Position numbers and translations under genes: made by a program
In this document: one piece after another, positions 46,592-54,189 of the stretch
How the letters are laid out: every line of letters starts with the position of its first letter
Numbering within the stretch: the first letter of the stretch is position 1
Notes under the pieces: generated by a model
What the model saw: the letters and a program-made list of their open reading frames with translations, nothing else
Databases searched by the model: none
What the model was told of the DNA's origin: nothing
Source: Paenibacillus silagei
GTDB taxonomy: Bacteria > Bacillota > Bacilli > Paenibacillales > Paenibacillaceae
Direction of reading: 5' to 3'
Assembly: GCF_017874735.1 (NCBI RefSeq)
Contig: NZ_JAGGLV010000011.1
Span: forward strand, 62,001 to 126,000
DNA length: 64,000 nucleotides

Positions 46592-47698
46592 CTACTTATT
46601 GGCCCCGATGAGTGAGCTTAACCGCTCCAGCAGATCGCCGCCGCCCGTAACCGAGATGGAGCCGATCCGGTCGCATATCTTCTCGAGGAATTCCAGCTCC
46701 TTGAGCCGGAACAGCGTCTGATTCTCGTCCATCAGCTTCGCCGTATTCAGCAGGCTGCGTGTTGAAGCCGTCTCTTCCCGGCGGGTAAGCAGGTTCGCCT
46801 GCGCCTTCTTCTCGGCGAGCAGGACGGTATTCAGGATGTCCTTCATCTCCCCTGGCAGAATCACATCCTTCACCCCCGCCCCGACAAAACGTACCCCGAA
46901 TTCTTCTCCCTTCTCCTGGATACGGGATAGAATGAAGGTGGCCACATCCTCTTTTCGTTTCAGGAGATCGTCCAACTTCAGCGTCCCGACATACTCCCGG
47001 AGCAGGAGCTGAAGCTGGATGTGGATCTGCTCGTCAAACCCCTTCATCTCCAGAACACGGTGTGGACTTACGATGGTGTACTGGCATACGAAGTTCAGAC
47101 GCAGCGAGACCTTATCTTCTGTCATCATTTCCTGGCCCACCAGATCCATCTGCTGCTGTCTTAGATCGACCGTCTTCGTCAGCACCGAGACCGGTCCCTT
47201 CCAGAAATAATACTTACCCGGCGTAAGCTCCCGCTGGAGTGTATGATCATAGAACAGGAAGCCCTGCTCGTAGCTCGCAATCTCGTAGCACTGCACATAC
47301 GGAGTAAGCTTAGGGATAATCGAGCGGTCGATCCCGGCAGGCAGCTCCGGCTGCCTAATATCCGTATGCACGAAGGTGTGCTTCCTCAGGAGGTTCCAGT
47401 AAGCATACACCCCCGGCTTCAGCAGCTGCTTGAATTGACCATCCTCATAGTGCAGAACAATCTCATGATCCTGTACGCGTACGACATCGAGCTCCTTCAG
47501 GAGTTCATCCTCCTGTAAGAACAACTCCAGATCTTTGCCCTCGACATTAAACGGCCTGCCAATGTTCAATACTACCACCGTATGCTGCGACCATGAGAAG
47601 TAACGGTAGGTTCCCGGCAGCAGCCGCTTCACATAACTTCCCTTATGAAAGAGCAGACCGCGCTGGTCCGCTTGAATCGTGATTGGCTTCAACATCAT
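46592..47698 (-). CDS. Slipin/SPFH-domain protein
   Basis: A protein of about 368 residues. The C-terminal half is an SPFH (stomatin/band 7) domain: VDLRQQQMDLVGQEMMTEDKVSLRLNF is the conserved start, followed by LLLREYVGTLKLDDLLKRKEDV and FGVRFVGAGVKDVILPGEMKDI. A repeated beta domain precedes it (QADQRGLLFHKGSYVKRLLPGTYRYF and IASYEQGFLFYDHTLQRELTPGKYYF). There is no obvious membrane helix. SPFH proteins scaffold membrane microdomains or protease complexes. The ATG after GGGG with eight-base spacing is used; a TTG 69 codons upstream would add a low-complexity leader and is less likely. Confidence 0.8.
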   Translation of the reverse strand: MMLKPITIQADQRGLLFHKGSYVKRLLPGTYRYFSWSQHTVVVLNIGRPFNVEGKDLELFLQEDELLKELDVVRVQDHEIVLHYEDGQFKQLLKPGVYAYWNLLRKHTFVHTDIRQPELPAGIDRSIIPKLTPYVQCYEIASYEQGFLFYDHTLQRELTPGKYYFWKGPVSVLTKTVDLRQQQMDLVGQEMMTEDKVSLRLNFVCQYTIVSPHRVLEMKGFDEQIHIQLQLLLREYVGTLKLDDLLKRKEDVATFILSRIQEKGEEFGVRFVGAGVKDVILPGEMKDILNTVLLAEKKAQANLLTRREETASTRSLLNTAKLMDENQTLFRLKELEFLEKICDRIGSISVTGGGDLLERLSSLIGANK

Positions 47699-48303
47699 AT
47701 GTATTACCCCATTCTTGATTGGCCAATGGATGACAGAATCCCGCTGCAGATCAGGCGGAATCACGTTTGAGACAGGCGGTCTGCCGGGAGGTCCGGGAGG
47801 ACTCTTGAGACCTGAGGCTAACCCAACCTTCAGATAGCCTTCGTTCCCTTCCGTCCTTGCCAATTCCTCCCCAGCTGCCGCACCATCGGTATCCACGGAT
47901 TGCAAAGCCCTTCCGCAGTGCGCTAGACTAGCCGCCAGAGATTCTGTCCATTGGTTGTTTTACTCTGATTGTGCTTTAATAGTCGCTCGATGGAAATCGA
48001 GTACTGTAACCAACGTCGCTGTGAAGGCGATTAGGGAATCGAACCCTATGGTGACTCTTACCGCAACGGACCGTACAGGATACCGTAACATACATGCCGG
48101 CACTGCGGGATCACCAGAGATCCCCGCCTCGTTACGCCCGTTCGGATAAGAACCGGATGTAGGATGAACGCGCTTGGCGTTACCTTACAGGCTCTATCAT
48201 CGCTGATATCCAGCGTGGCGAACATGGCGGAAGTATTACGATGGGAGAATAAATTTCCAGAGGGGGAAGAGGCATGAGCAAAATGCCTGCGGCATCGCCA
48301 ATG
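47699..48303. other. Gene-free stretch upstream of the hairpin repeats
   Basis: Nothing coding is convincing. Minus-strand ORFs crossing this stretch derive from the repeat array. On the minus strand TAGGG-TTCGATT-CCCTA (48032-48048) is a perfect tRNA T-arm, but no acceptor, D or anticodon arm surrounds it. Confidence 0.4.
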
Positions 48304-48536
48304 CGAATGTGGTCGGTTTTTCGACCATATCCCGCCATCGTACCTCCGCTGTACCGAATGTGGTCGGTTTTTCGACCATATCCCGCCATCGTACCTCCGC
48401 TGTACCGAATGTGGTCGGTTTTTCGACCATATCCCGACATCGTGCCTCTGCTGCACCGAATGTGGTCGGTTTTTCGACCACATCCCGCCATCACACCTCC
48501 GCTGTACCGAATGTGGTCGGTTTTTCGACCATATCC
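48304..48536. repeat. 51-bp tandem hairpin repeat, about 4.6 copies
   Basis: Units start at 48304, 48355, 48406, 48457 and 48508, exactly 51 bp apart. Each contains the hairpin TGGTCG-GTTTTT-CGACCA followed by CATATCCCGCCATCGTACC and a short tail. Copies differ by a few point changes, mostly in copies 3 and 4. Because 51 is divisible by three and the unit lacks stops, long open frames appear on both strands. None has a recognisable protein family. Confidence 0.9.
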
Positions 48537-48668
48537 GCCTCCAGCCCAGAGGTCCACGGGCAGCCCATTGTGTTCGGTGAACAGCGAAGTCATTCCAGAG
48601 TATAGTCTCCTGCGGATGCTCCAAGACACTTATCCACATTGCACGGAAATGATAATTTCCCAATCAAT

Positions 48669-48712
48669 GAAAAAAAGCCCAAAGGCAGGTGGGGGAGCCT
48701 GCTTTTGGGCTT
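48669..48712 (-). terminator. Hairpin terminator on the minus strand
   Basis: AAGCCCAAA-GCAGG pairs with CCTGC-TTTGGGCTT, and on the minus strand the stem is followed by a T run. It separates the 51-bp array from the toxin loci. Confidence 0.7.
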
Positions 48713-48725
48713 GGTTAGGGATTCG

Positions 48726-48809
48726 ATTTGTGTATTTCATTCATAATCCCTGTTGTTCATGTTCGGCATGTTCATTATCGCATTGCTTAATTCCCCCATT
48801 AAGAAATAG
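48726..48809 (+). pseudogene. Decayed holin-like toxin gene
   Basis: This copy aligns codon for codon with the intact toxin at 49122 (FMFGMFIIALLN is preserved). The start codon is ATT instead of ATG and codon 7 is TAA, so no full peptide can be made. Its 3' hairpin (48805-48838), the GC-rich structured element (about 48860-48925) and a minus-strand -10 element (TACAAT, 48946-48951) are all retained. Confidence 0.75.
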
Positions 48810-48838
48810 ACCGCCCTTCTGAAGGGTAGCGGTCTATT
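48805..48838. terminator. Bidirectional terminator hairpin of the decayed toxin copy
   Basis: AATAGACCGC pairs with GCGGTCTATT, with an inner CCCTTC/GAAGGG stem, starting inside the last codons of the pseudogene. Pyrimidine-rich tracts follow on both strands. Confidence 0.65.
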
Positions 48839-49049
48839 CTTTAACTGCCTTACCTCTTTGAAGCCACCGCCCTTAAAAGTGGATACTGCTCCGAGAGTCG
48901 TGTTAGCAGCACAGCTCTCTTTTTTCATTATACTTTCTTCTGCCTATTGTACCACTCTCTTAAAATCTCTCATTAGCCTAAACCCACTCTTCCGGCGGGC
49001 TCCATGGGTTGGGCCTACGCTGTTCGTATATTCAAATATTTCCATTCAT

Positions 49050-49058
49050 GGTATAATC
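49050..49058 (+). promoter_or_regulatory. Extended -10 promoter of the holin-like toxin
   Basis: TGGTATAAT is a perfect extended -10. The -35 region (TATTCA) is weak. Transcription would begin near 49065, leaving a leader of about 57 bases. Confidence 0.55.
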
Positions 49059-49096
49059 GCAGAAGCAATAGAAAGGCTTATATGGGCGGTCGGCTA

Positions 49097-49114
49097 ATCT
49101 CCCGGAAGGGAGGT
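49097..49114 (+). promoter_or_regulatory. Hairpin hiding the toxin ribosome binding site
   Basis: ATCTCCC (49097-49103) pairs with GGGAGGT (49108-49114) around a GGAA tetraloop. The 3' arm contains the ribosome binding site GGGAGG of the toxin, so the site would be closed in the folded RNA, as in several type I toxin mRNAs. Confidence 0.6.
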
Positions 49115-49121
49115 GACGCCA

Positions 49122-49205
49122 ATGGAGGTTTATCAAGCATTGTCCCTGATGTTCATGTTTGGCATGTTCATTATAGCGCTGCTAAATTACCTCAAAAAGA
49201 AATAG
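49122..49205 (+). CDS. Holin-like type I toxin peptide
   Basis: A 27-residue hydrophobic peptide, MEVYQALSLMFMFGMFIIAL then LNYLKKK: one membrane helix with a basic end. This matches the short Bacillota peptides called putative holin-like toxins (Hol-Tox; relatives of TxpA/BsrG-type toxins), which depolarise or disturb the membrane when overproduced. GGGAGGTGA lies five bases before the ATG and is hidden in a hairpin. A convergent antisense RNA appears to be encoded opposite its 3' end. A decayed twin lies 400 bp upstream. Confidence 0.8.
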   Translation: MEVYQALSLMFMFGMFIIALLNYLKKK

Positions 49206-49238
49206 ACCGCCCTCACCAAAGGAATCGGTCTATTCTTT
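49201..49238. terminator. Bidirectional terminator of toxin mRNA and antisense RNA
   Basis: AATAGACCG pairs with CGGTCTATT around a 16-base loop. The plus strand continues CTTTGACT and the minus strand TCTTTTTG. The hairpin begins at the toxin stop codon. Confidence 0.65.
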
Positions 49239-49254
49239 GACTGGTATACCTATT

Positions 49255-49316
49255 GAAGCCACCGCCCTTAAAAGCGGCTATTGCTCCGAGAGTCGTGTTC
49301 GCTGCACGGCTCTCTT
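49255..49316. repeat. GC-rich structured element of the toxin locus
   Basis: AAGCCACCGC...GCGGCT and GAGAGTCGTG...CACGGCTCTC form two adjacent hairpins. The same element occurs after the decayed toxin (about 48860-48925) and, in shorter form, at 36281-36325. It lies within the predicted antisense RNA. Confidence 0.6.
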
Positions 49317-49413
49317 TGTATTCTACGTTTTTTCTGCCTTTACTATACCACAAATCAGTTCATAAAGTAAGAAAATGTATGAAGTTATCTATTGAAAATA
49401 CCCATCGCACTCT

Positions 49414-49944
49414 TTAAGAGCTTCCGGTGACTGCTTCTCTCTCCAGGCCGTCCCGAATCTCCATCAGCAACTTCCCCAGCATATTGCCGCCCTTCCCGTC
49501 CCCGCCGTCTCCCCAGTAGGCATCATTCGAGGTATGCTCAACAAGCGTGCATTCTCCGGTGGAGAGCAGGATAGACTTGATAACAGGATGCTGTTCGACC
49601 TTGGCCACGAGCGCTTCCCGCATCACCTGCACCTTACACTCCTCCCAATCCGGGCGCAGCGGCCGATTCCGCTCCCGTCCCATCCTGGCCGCTATCATGG
49701 GTGTACTGGCGAGCCGGATTTCCTCTTCATGCTCTGTTCCCGCAAACTTCTGCGCCTGGAAGTAATGCTCCGATGTCGCCCACTCTTTGTCGTTTAACAC
49801 GATGGGATACTTTGCAAAATTAGAAAAACAGCCATAAGGTTTGTCCGTTTCATAGAAGCGTATAATACGCTCCTCTGGCTTACGCGATAACCATTCTTTC
49901 CTATCTTCATCGTATATCTTCTGGATATGTTCCGGTGTGTCCAT
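49414..49944 (-). CDS. NADAR-domain protein (YbiA-like)
   Basis: A 176-residue protein with the NADAR fold: IIRFYETDKPYGCFSNFAKYPI, EWATSEHYFQAQKFAGTEHEEEI and NDAYWGDGGDGKGGNMLGKLLMEIR carry the conserved residues of YbiA/RibX-type enzymes. These cleave N-glycosidic bonds of ADP-ribose-like or riboflavin-pathway intermediates; NADAR proteins have also been linked to ADP-ribosyl removal. AAGGAGG precedes the ATG. Solitary gene. Confidence 0.88.
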   Translation of the reverse strand: MDTPEHIQKIYDEDRKEWLSRKPEERIIRFYETDKPYGCFSNFAKYPIVLNDKEWATSEHYFQAQKFAGTEHEEEIRLASTPMIAARMGRERNRPLRPDWEECKVQVMREALVAKVEQHPVIKSILLSTGECTLVEHTSNDAYWGDGGDGKGGNMLGKLLMEIRDGLEREAVTGSS

Positions 49945-49968
49945 GGCAATCCTGGCCTCCTTGTATTT

Positions 49969-50805
49969 TTACTTGATCCGTGAATTGAAAATCACATAAT
50001 CCGGCGCTGTGGGCACATTAATCGTGAATGACAAGGCACCTGCCTTGGGAGTAGCCTGAGAAGGGCCGGGAAGCTGCCGGACTACCGCCTGCCCTTGGCT
50101 GTTCACAGCGACGAACTCCAAGCTGGAAGCGCCCTTGGGAATAACAGACCCGGAGGCGTTAAGCACGCTGAGAGTCAGCCGGAAGCCTTTCCCATCAGCA
50201 GATTGTGTCAACAGTGTAGGGTAAAAAGGATTATGCTTCTCCCCAGGCACATCTCCAAACGGGGTCACGCTCTGCCAAGACTTGGCCTGCGGCAGCACCG
50301 TGTCTCCCCGGCCCTGTACTATCAGTACATTACGGCCGAGCAGGTTGGACATGTTCTCCCATTTCACCTTCTTCAGCCCGGTGAGGATTGGGTTCATGGG
50401 CGCAAATAGCACGCCCTCCAGCAGTTGCGGGGACACTCCCAGCGCTATCGCACTCCCGTCTTTGGTTACCGCCGTAGCCTGCCCAGCCCGCAGTTTCCCC
50501 ACACTTTCCCCAAGAAGCGATACCGTGGTGCTCTTTGTGGCGGCATCATAGGTCAGCTGTGCACCCAGCGCACCAGCAAACGCACGGACAGGTACCATTA
50601 ATTTACCCGCCTGGATATAGGGAGCCAGCTTACCTGGAAACAGCACATATTGGCCATTAATCAGCAGCGGCCTGATCTGATTCCCCACTACTGGTTCAGC
50701 CTGCGCCGGAGCCGCCGTATGTACGGCTGGCAGCAGACCAACGAGCAGCAGCATAATTAAGGCTTTCATAGCCAGCTGAAGGAATGGACGATGGCGATGA
50801 TTCAT
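49969..50805 (-). CDS. Secreted protein with copper amine oxidase N-terminal-like domain
   Basis: A 278-residue exported protein: signal peptide (ALIMLLLVGLLPAVHTAAPAQA), then a stalk-type domain (LLINGQYVLFPGKLAPYIQAGKLMVPVRAFAGALGAQLTYD), common in Paenibacillus surface proteins. The C-terminal part is an Ig-like beta sandwich (FRLTLSVLNASGSVIPKGASSLEFVAVNSQGQ). Likely envelope function, not further defined. AAAGGAGAG precedes the ATG. Confidence 0.8.
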   Translation of the reverse strand: MNHRHRPFLQLAMKALIMLLLVGLLPAVHTAAPAQAEPVVGNQIRPLLINGQYVLFPGKLAPYIQAGKLMVPVRAFAGALGAQLTYDAATKSTTVSLLGESVGKLRAGQATAVTKDGSAIALGVSPQLLEGVLFAPMNPILTGLKKVKWENMSNLLGRNVLIVQGRGDTVLPQAKSWQSVTPFGDVPGEKHNPFYPTLLTQSADGKGFRLTLSVLNASGSVIPKGASSLEFVAVNSQGQAVVRQLPGPSQATPKAGALSFTINVPTAPDYVIFNSRIK

Positions 50806-50859
50806 AATTGTTCTCTCCTTTTATTGTTTATGATTTGAATAGAGTTAGATGCCTAATGA

Positions 50860-51183
50860 CTACTCCTTCACTTCAATTAGAAAAGTTCGATCTGCAAAGC
50901 CTCCACGTTCCTCAGCTTTCTTTGCGCGTACCTTTTCTAGATCCTCTGGCAGGATCTTATGGATTTGAGCAAGAGCATGGACCACCTCAAGGATATCGGC
51001 CAGCTCTTCCACCGCTTCTGCATCACCAGCAGCTTGATTATATTCTTCGACCTCTTCACGAAGCTTCTTCTTCAGTTCAGAAACATAGGATTCGTACTCC
51101 AAAGTGATGCAATTAGAGTCCTTACCCGTGCTTTGGATAATCTCAGGGATTTTGTCACGAACAAGCTTATTGTAGATCGGCAT
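50860..51183 (-). CDS. MazG-like / phosphoribosyl-ATP pyrophosphohydrolase family protein
   Basis: A 107-residue all-alpha NTP pyrophosphatase-like protein: MPIYNKLVRDKIPEIIQ, then KLREEVEEYNQAA and AVEELADILEVVHAL supply the EExxE...ExxD metal-binding pattern, and FADRTFLIEV closes it. Such proteins hydrolyse nucleotides, possibly damaged or modified ones. GGAG lies nine bases before the ATG, overlapping the NERD gene end, so the two are co-translated. Confidence 0.85.
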   Translation of the reverse strand: MPIYNKLVRDKIPEIIQSTGKDSNCITLEYESYVSELKKKLREEVEEYNQAAGDAEAVEELADILEVVHALAQIHKILPEDLEKVRAKKAEERGGFADRTFLIEVKE

Positions 51184-51188
51184 TCCAA

Positions 51189-51875
51189 TCAGCTCCGTTT
51201 CTTGATTTTATCGATATGAAGCTTGCGTATCTCGGCATCGGTAATATTAGCCTGAACCAAATGATCGTATATAGTTTGGATCTGCGCCGTAGAAATAGGA
51301 GGCTCAGAGGTTCCCGCCTTCAAGCTAATCAGCTTCCTAGAGATAAACTCGCTTAATTCCACATCATAGACAACCAGTTCATCCGAGTGGATCTTCCGCA
51401 ACTCTGGGTCAATACTGAACCTACATCTCATCGTGAATGAAATCATAGAGATGTATTTTACTGCGGCTACGTCTTTCAGCAGACTCTCAATGGCCTTGAT
51501 ATGCCCATAGTTCTGCTTCAGCGGATTATACATCTTATACCGGTTACTCACCGACCATTGCTGATCTGTCCGTCCACCTTTAATTTCTCCATTATAGTTT
51601 TTCGTCTCAATAACAAATAGGCAATATGGGGAAATAACAACATGATCAATCTGAGCGTAGCCTGTTCGAGACTTGGAATTAGGGAGCAGCAGATCGCTTA
51701 AGAATTTACAGTCCTTAGGTAGCTGGTCCAGCTGAATGTTAATTTTATGCTCACCTAGTTCACCAATTCGGGTGGGAGCAACCTTGGCCTTAGCCTTTGG
51801 AGCTTGTGCCTTTTGTAAAGCCTGTGGCGGCTTAGGGTCTGACTTTTGGAAGAGTTTCTTTAGTGCTTCAAACAT
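51189..51875 (-). CDS. NERD-domain (nuclease-related) protein
   Basis: A 228-residue protein with a basic Pro/Ala/Lys-rich leader and a NERD domain: GELGEHKINIQLDQLP, AQIDHVVISPYCLFVIETKNYNG and QWSVSNRYKMYNPLKQNYGH. The D...ETK pattern is that of PD-(D/E)xK nucleases, to which NERD domains are related. It may act on nucleic acid. Its stop is five bases from the start of the MazG-like gene. Confidence 0.85.
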   Translation of the reverse strand: MFEALKKLFQKSDPKPPQALQKAQAPKAKAKVAPTRIGELGEHKINIQLDQLPKDCKFLSDLLLPNSKSRTGYAQIDHVVISPYCLFVIETKNYNGEIKGGRTDQQWSVSNRYKMYNPLKQNYGHIKAIESLLKDVAAVKYISMISFTMRCRFSIDPELRKIHSDELVVYDVELSEFISRKLISLKAGTSEPPISTAQIQTIYDHLVQANITDAEIRKLHIDKIKKRS

Positions 51876-52017
51876 AGCCCAACCTCATATCCTTCTGGAT
51901 TTACAATATGTATGGTAATTCGACAATATGGGAGGGATTCCCTCCAAAAATAAGCATAAGAAAAGGACTGTCGCGTGAACAGCCCAAACAAGAGTCAGTT
52001 TATGTTTTTTATCGTAT

Positions 52018-52515
52018 TTATTCCGAGAGAACAGAAGGAGCTGTAAAGGCATGTGCTAGTTGCATTCCATCCTTTAATCCCTGTAGATAAAGACGTTCAT
52101 TAAGAACGGCCTGCTTTAATTGGAGCTTATTCTCCCAATCCTCAAATTGCGGCATACGTGCAATATCTATGGAATCGAACAATGCCTGAAACGCCTCGTT
52201 CTCTTCTTCAAAAGCTTGTCTAGGCTCCGACTGATACTCTATTTGTGCAGTCACTTCATTTAAACGTCCCTGAATCGTTTGTATAAACCATGCCGGAAAA
52301 CTCACCGCATCTCCCCCAGGACAGAAGTTTAAAAGCAAACCCTCTGAATATCCATTCTTCTCTTGATACATCCGATTAATAAGTTCATCTACTCTACGAC
52401 TCTGAGCCTGAAGCGCCTCATTAGTGCTTAATGGAATTCCTCGCTCCATTAATTGCTGCCCGAGTTCATTCAGCTTACGCTTCTCCTCCTCATACTTGTT
52501 TATTAGACTGTGCAT
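52018..52515 (-). CDS. Protein with Spo0E-like N-terminal helices
   Basis: A 165-residue helical protein. The N-terminus (NKYEEEKRKLNELGQQLMER then NEALQAQSRRVDELINRMYQ) resembles the two-helix Spo0E family, whose SxxLD-type motif dephosphorylates Spo0A~P; here the motif reads QSRRVDELI. The C-terminal hundred residues extend well beyond a normal Spo0E and end in a helical YLQGLKDGMQLAHAF. A sporulation phosphatase role is possible but unproven. GAGG lies five bases before the ATG. Confidence 0.5.
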   Translation of the reverse strand: MHSLINKYEEEKRKLNELGQQLMERGIPLSTNEALQAQSRRVDELINRMYQEKNGYSEGLLLNFCPGGDAVSFPAWFIQTIQGRLNEVTAQIEYQSEPRQAFEEENEAFQALFDSIDIARMPQFEDWENKLQLKQAVLNERLYLQGLKDGMQLAHAFTAPSVLSE

Positions 52516-52666
52516 TGCATCCTCACCTTTCTGGCAAAGCTATAGTTGTAGACGATGTTTAGATATTTTAGTGCGTTTATCGGTTTATTTTATTTTAATT
52601 CGATATTCGCATTAAAACAACTCCTACCTCGCATACAATTCAGTTAAATTGTGAGGTGACACGGAA

Positions 52667-52915
52667 ATGAGACATCGCAAAGAGCCCCCAGGTGACAAAA
52701 ACATCATCGGGAGCCGAGTCGTAGCAATTCGCAAAGCCAAGAAAATGAAGCAGAAGGATTTCCTTGCCAGGTTGCAAACCTTCGGTTTAGACATCAGCCC
52801 AACCAGTTTATCAAGATTGGAAGGTCAATATAGACTTGTGCAGGATTATGAGATTGTGGCAATTGCGAAGGCGTTGGAAGTTTCTGTTGGGGAGGTATTG
52901 GGGGAGGGTAGGTGA
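52667..52915 (+). CDS. XRE-family helix-turn-helix protein
   Basis: An 82-residue single-domain regulator: IGSRVVAIRKAKKMKQKDFLARLQ, ISPTSLSRLEGQYRLVQDYE and ALEVSVGEVLGEGR form a Cro/C1 fold. GAGGTGACA precedes the ATG. It is the last gene before the AT-rich island. It may regulate a neighbour or be a stray regulator; no operator was identified. Confidence 0.82.
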   Translation: MRHRKEPPGDKNIIGSRVVAIRKAKKMKQKDFLARLQTFGLDISPTSLSRLEGQYRLVQDYEIVAIAKALEVSVGEVLGEGR

Positions 52916-53072
52916 AGAGAGGGTAATATACTCTGTTGATAAAAGAGATTTGGGAATTAAGTGCACGTATAAGTACACACCTAAAACTTACAAAAAATGG
53001 AGTATATAAGCACCTGCTTACTTTAGCTTTTTCCTTCGACTGCTTGAAGGTAACCTTCATAATGGAGTTAAC

Positions 53073-53110
53073 ATACAAACAAGTTCTCCAGAATAAAGAC
53101 TTGTTTGTAT
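53073..53110. repeat. 12-bp perfect inverted repeat at the left edge of the AT-rich island
   Basis: ATACAAACAAGT pairs exactly with ACTTGTTTGTAT around a 14-base loop in the gene-free stretch 52916-53181. No T run follows on either strand, so it is not a classic terminator. It lies about where base composition changes from host-like to very AT-rich. Confidence 0.55.
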
Positions 53111-53181
53111 ATTAATTCTTCTTAAAAAGACACCTGCTATTAAATAAACAATTTTATATTAAGAAAAAATTCTTTATTAAA

Positions 53182-54168
53182 TCATTCAATCAAAAACTCT
53201 TTATCAATAATTGAAATAATTGAATAAAGCAATCTTCTATACTCAACATTATTAAAATATAGCAGTTGTTCATGAGCCAATAGTGGGTTCTCAACAATAT
53301 AAGAGACAGTCAGTTCACGTAAATTTTTCGCAAAAATATCCTCTTCTGTTAAATGTTTAATAGAATCGAATAGTATATCTAAAACTTCTTTAAGTTTTGC
53401 CTCGTAACCTTTAATATCAGATAGTAAATCAAAGTAAATAGTTCGTACCATATTACTCTTCTGATAGTTTGAAAAAAAATAAGAATTAAAAACACGACCT
53501 AGTGTCCCATTCCCAGTATTTCTTCGCATAAAATTCGAGAATTCTTTCTCCTGCATTATTACATCTTGATATTCAGAATCATTAAATAACTTTGAGTAGA
53601 TCTTGATAAAAGATTTAATAATTGGATTAATGTCATGCGGGAAACCACTAGTAGTTTCCTTAATCGAAAATGCAGATTCTTTAGATACCGCGCTATTTAA
53701 TAATAAAAATACAACAAATACTATTTCCTTTTGGCTTAATCCATGCGGGAATAACTTCTCAGCTTTATTAATTGTTATTTGAGATAAACCTTTCAATATA
53801 AACTCTTTACCTTTAATTATAAAATCATTGTAATCAACGGAGTAATTGTTATCATTATTATATTTCGCATATACGAATATACCTAATTCAGTGATTATAA
53901 CATAATCATTGTATTTAACTAAAAGACCATCTGCCTCCAACTTATCTAAGTATGTTGAAATATTCGAAAATTTATCCCTAAGAGTTTCCGTAATGACGTC
54001 TATTTTCATTCCACTTGAAAAATAATCTCGTTTTAATCTTCGAACAATGAAAGCACTCATCCAGTTAGCAAATCTAGCTTCCTCTAACAAATTCTTTTCA
54101 TTTAGTTTACCGACATAATTTATATTAGATTGATAAATATGCTTTAATATAATCAACAAATCTTCCAT
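53182..54168 (-). CDS. Winged-helix-like accessory protein of the SIR2/ATPase cassette
   Basis: A 328-residue protein I do not recognise by family. Residues 30-110 look like a winged helix: FANWMSAFIVRRLKRDYFSS, then KFSNISTYLDKLEADGLLVKYNDYVIITELGIFVY. The rest is helical (KAEKLFPHGLSQKEIVFVVFLLL, YFDLLSDIKGYEAKLKEVLD). No enzyme motif is visible. In SMC-type complexes a small winged-helix (KITE or kleisin-like) partner binds the ATPase, which would suit its position 21 bases after the SMC-like gene. AAGGTGGGG lies five bases before the ATG. Very AT-rich, unlike host genes. Confidence 0.6.
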   Translation of the reverse strand: MEDLLIILKHIYQSNINYVGKLNEKNLLEEARFANWMSAFIVRRLKRDYFSSGMKIDVITETLRDKFSNISTYLDKLEADGLLVKYNDYVIITELGIFVYAKYNNDNNYSVDYNDFIIKGKEFILKGLSQITINKAEKLFPHGLSQKEIVFVVFLLLNSAVSKESAFSIKETTSGFPHDINPIIKSFIKIYSKLFNDSEYQDVIMQEKEFSNFMRRNTGNGTLGRVFNSYFFSNYQKSNMVRTIYFDLLSDIKGYEAKLKEVLDILFDSIKHLTEEDIFAKNLRELTVSYIVENPLLAHEQLLYFNNVEYRRLLYSIISIIDKEFLIE

Positions 54169-54189
54169 ATATACCCCACCTTATCAAAA

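Larger units (their letters stand above)
49195..49335 (-). ncRNA. Predicted antisense RNA antitoxin
   Basis: A minus-strand -10 element TATAGT (49342-49347) lies in GTGGTATAGTAAAGGCAG; the decayed copy keeps the matching GTGGTACAATAGGCAG. A transcript from there would run through the structured GC-rich element (GAGAGCCGTG/CACGACTCTC hairpin). It would end at the bidirectional hairpin 49201-49234 with a T run at 49199-49195, overlapping the toxin stop region. Convergent antisense RNAs of about 140 nt are the norm in this toxin family. Prediction only. Confidence 0.5.

Noticed and set aside
48304-48536. CRISPR array
   Set aside because: The whole 51-bp unit is repeated, including the would-be spacers, and no cas genes are present.
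48058-48822. Repeat proteins (17-residue units) on both strands across the 51-bp array
   Set aside because: The frames are open only because the 51-bp unit lacks stops. There is no ribosome binding site, signal peptide or recognisable domain, and both strands are equally open.
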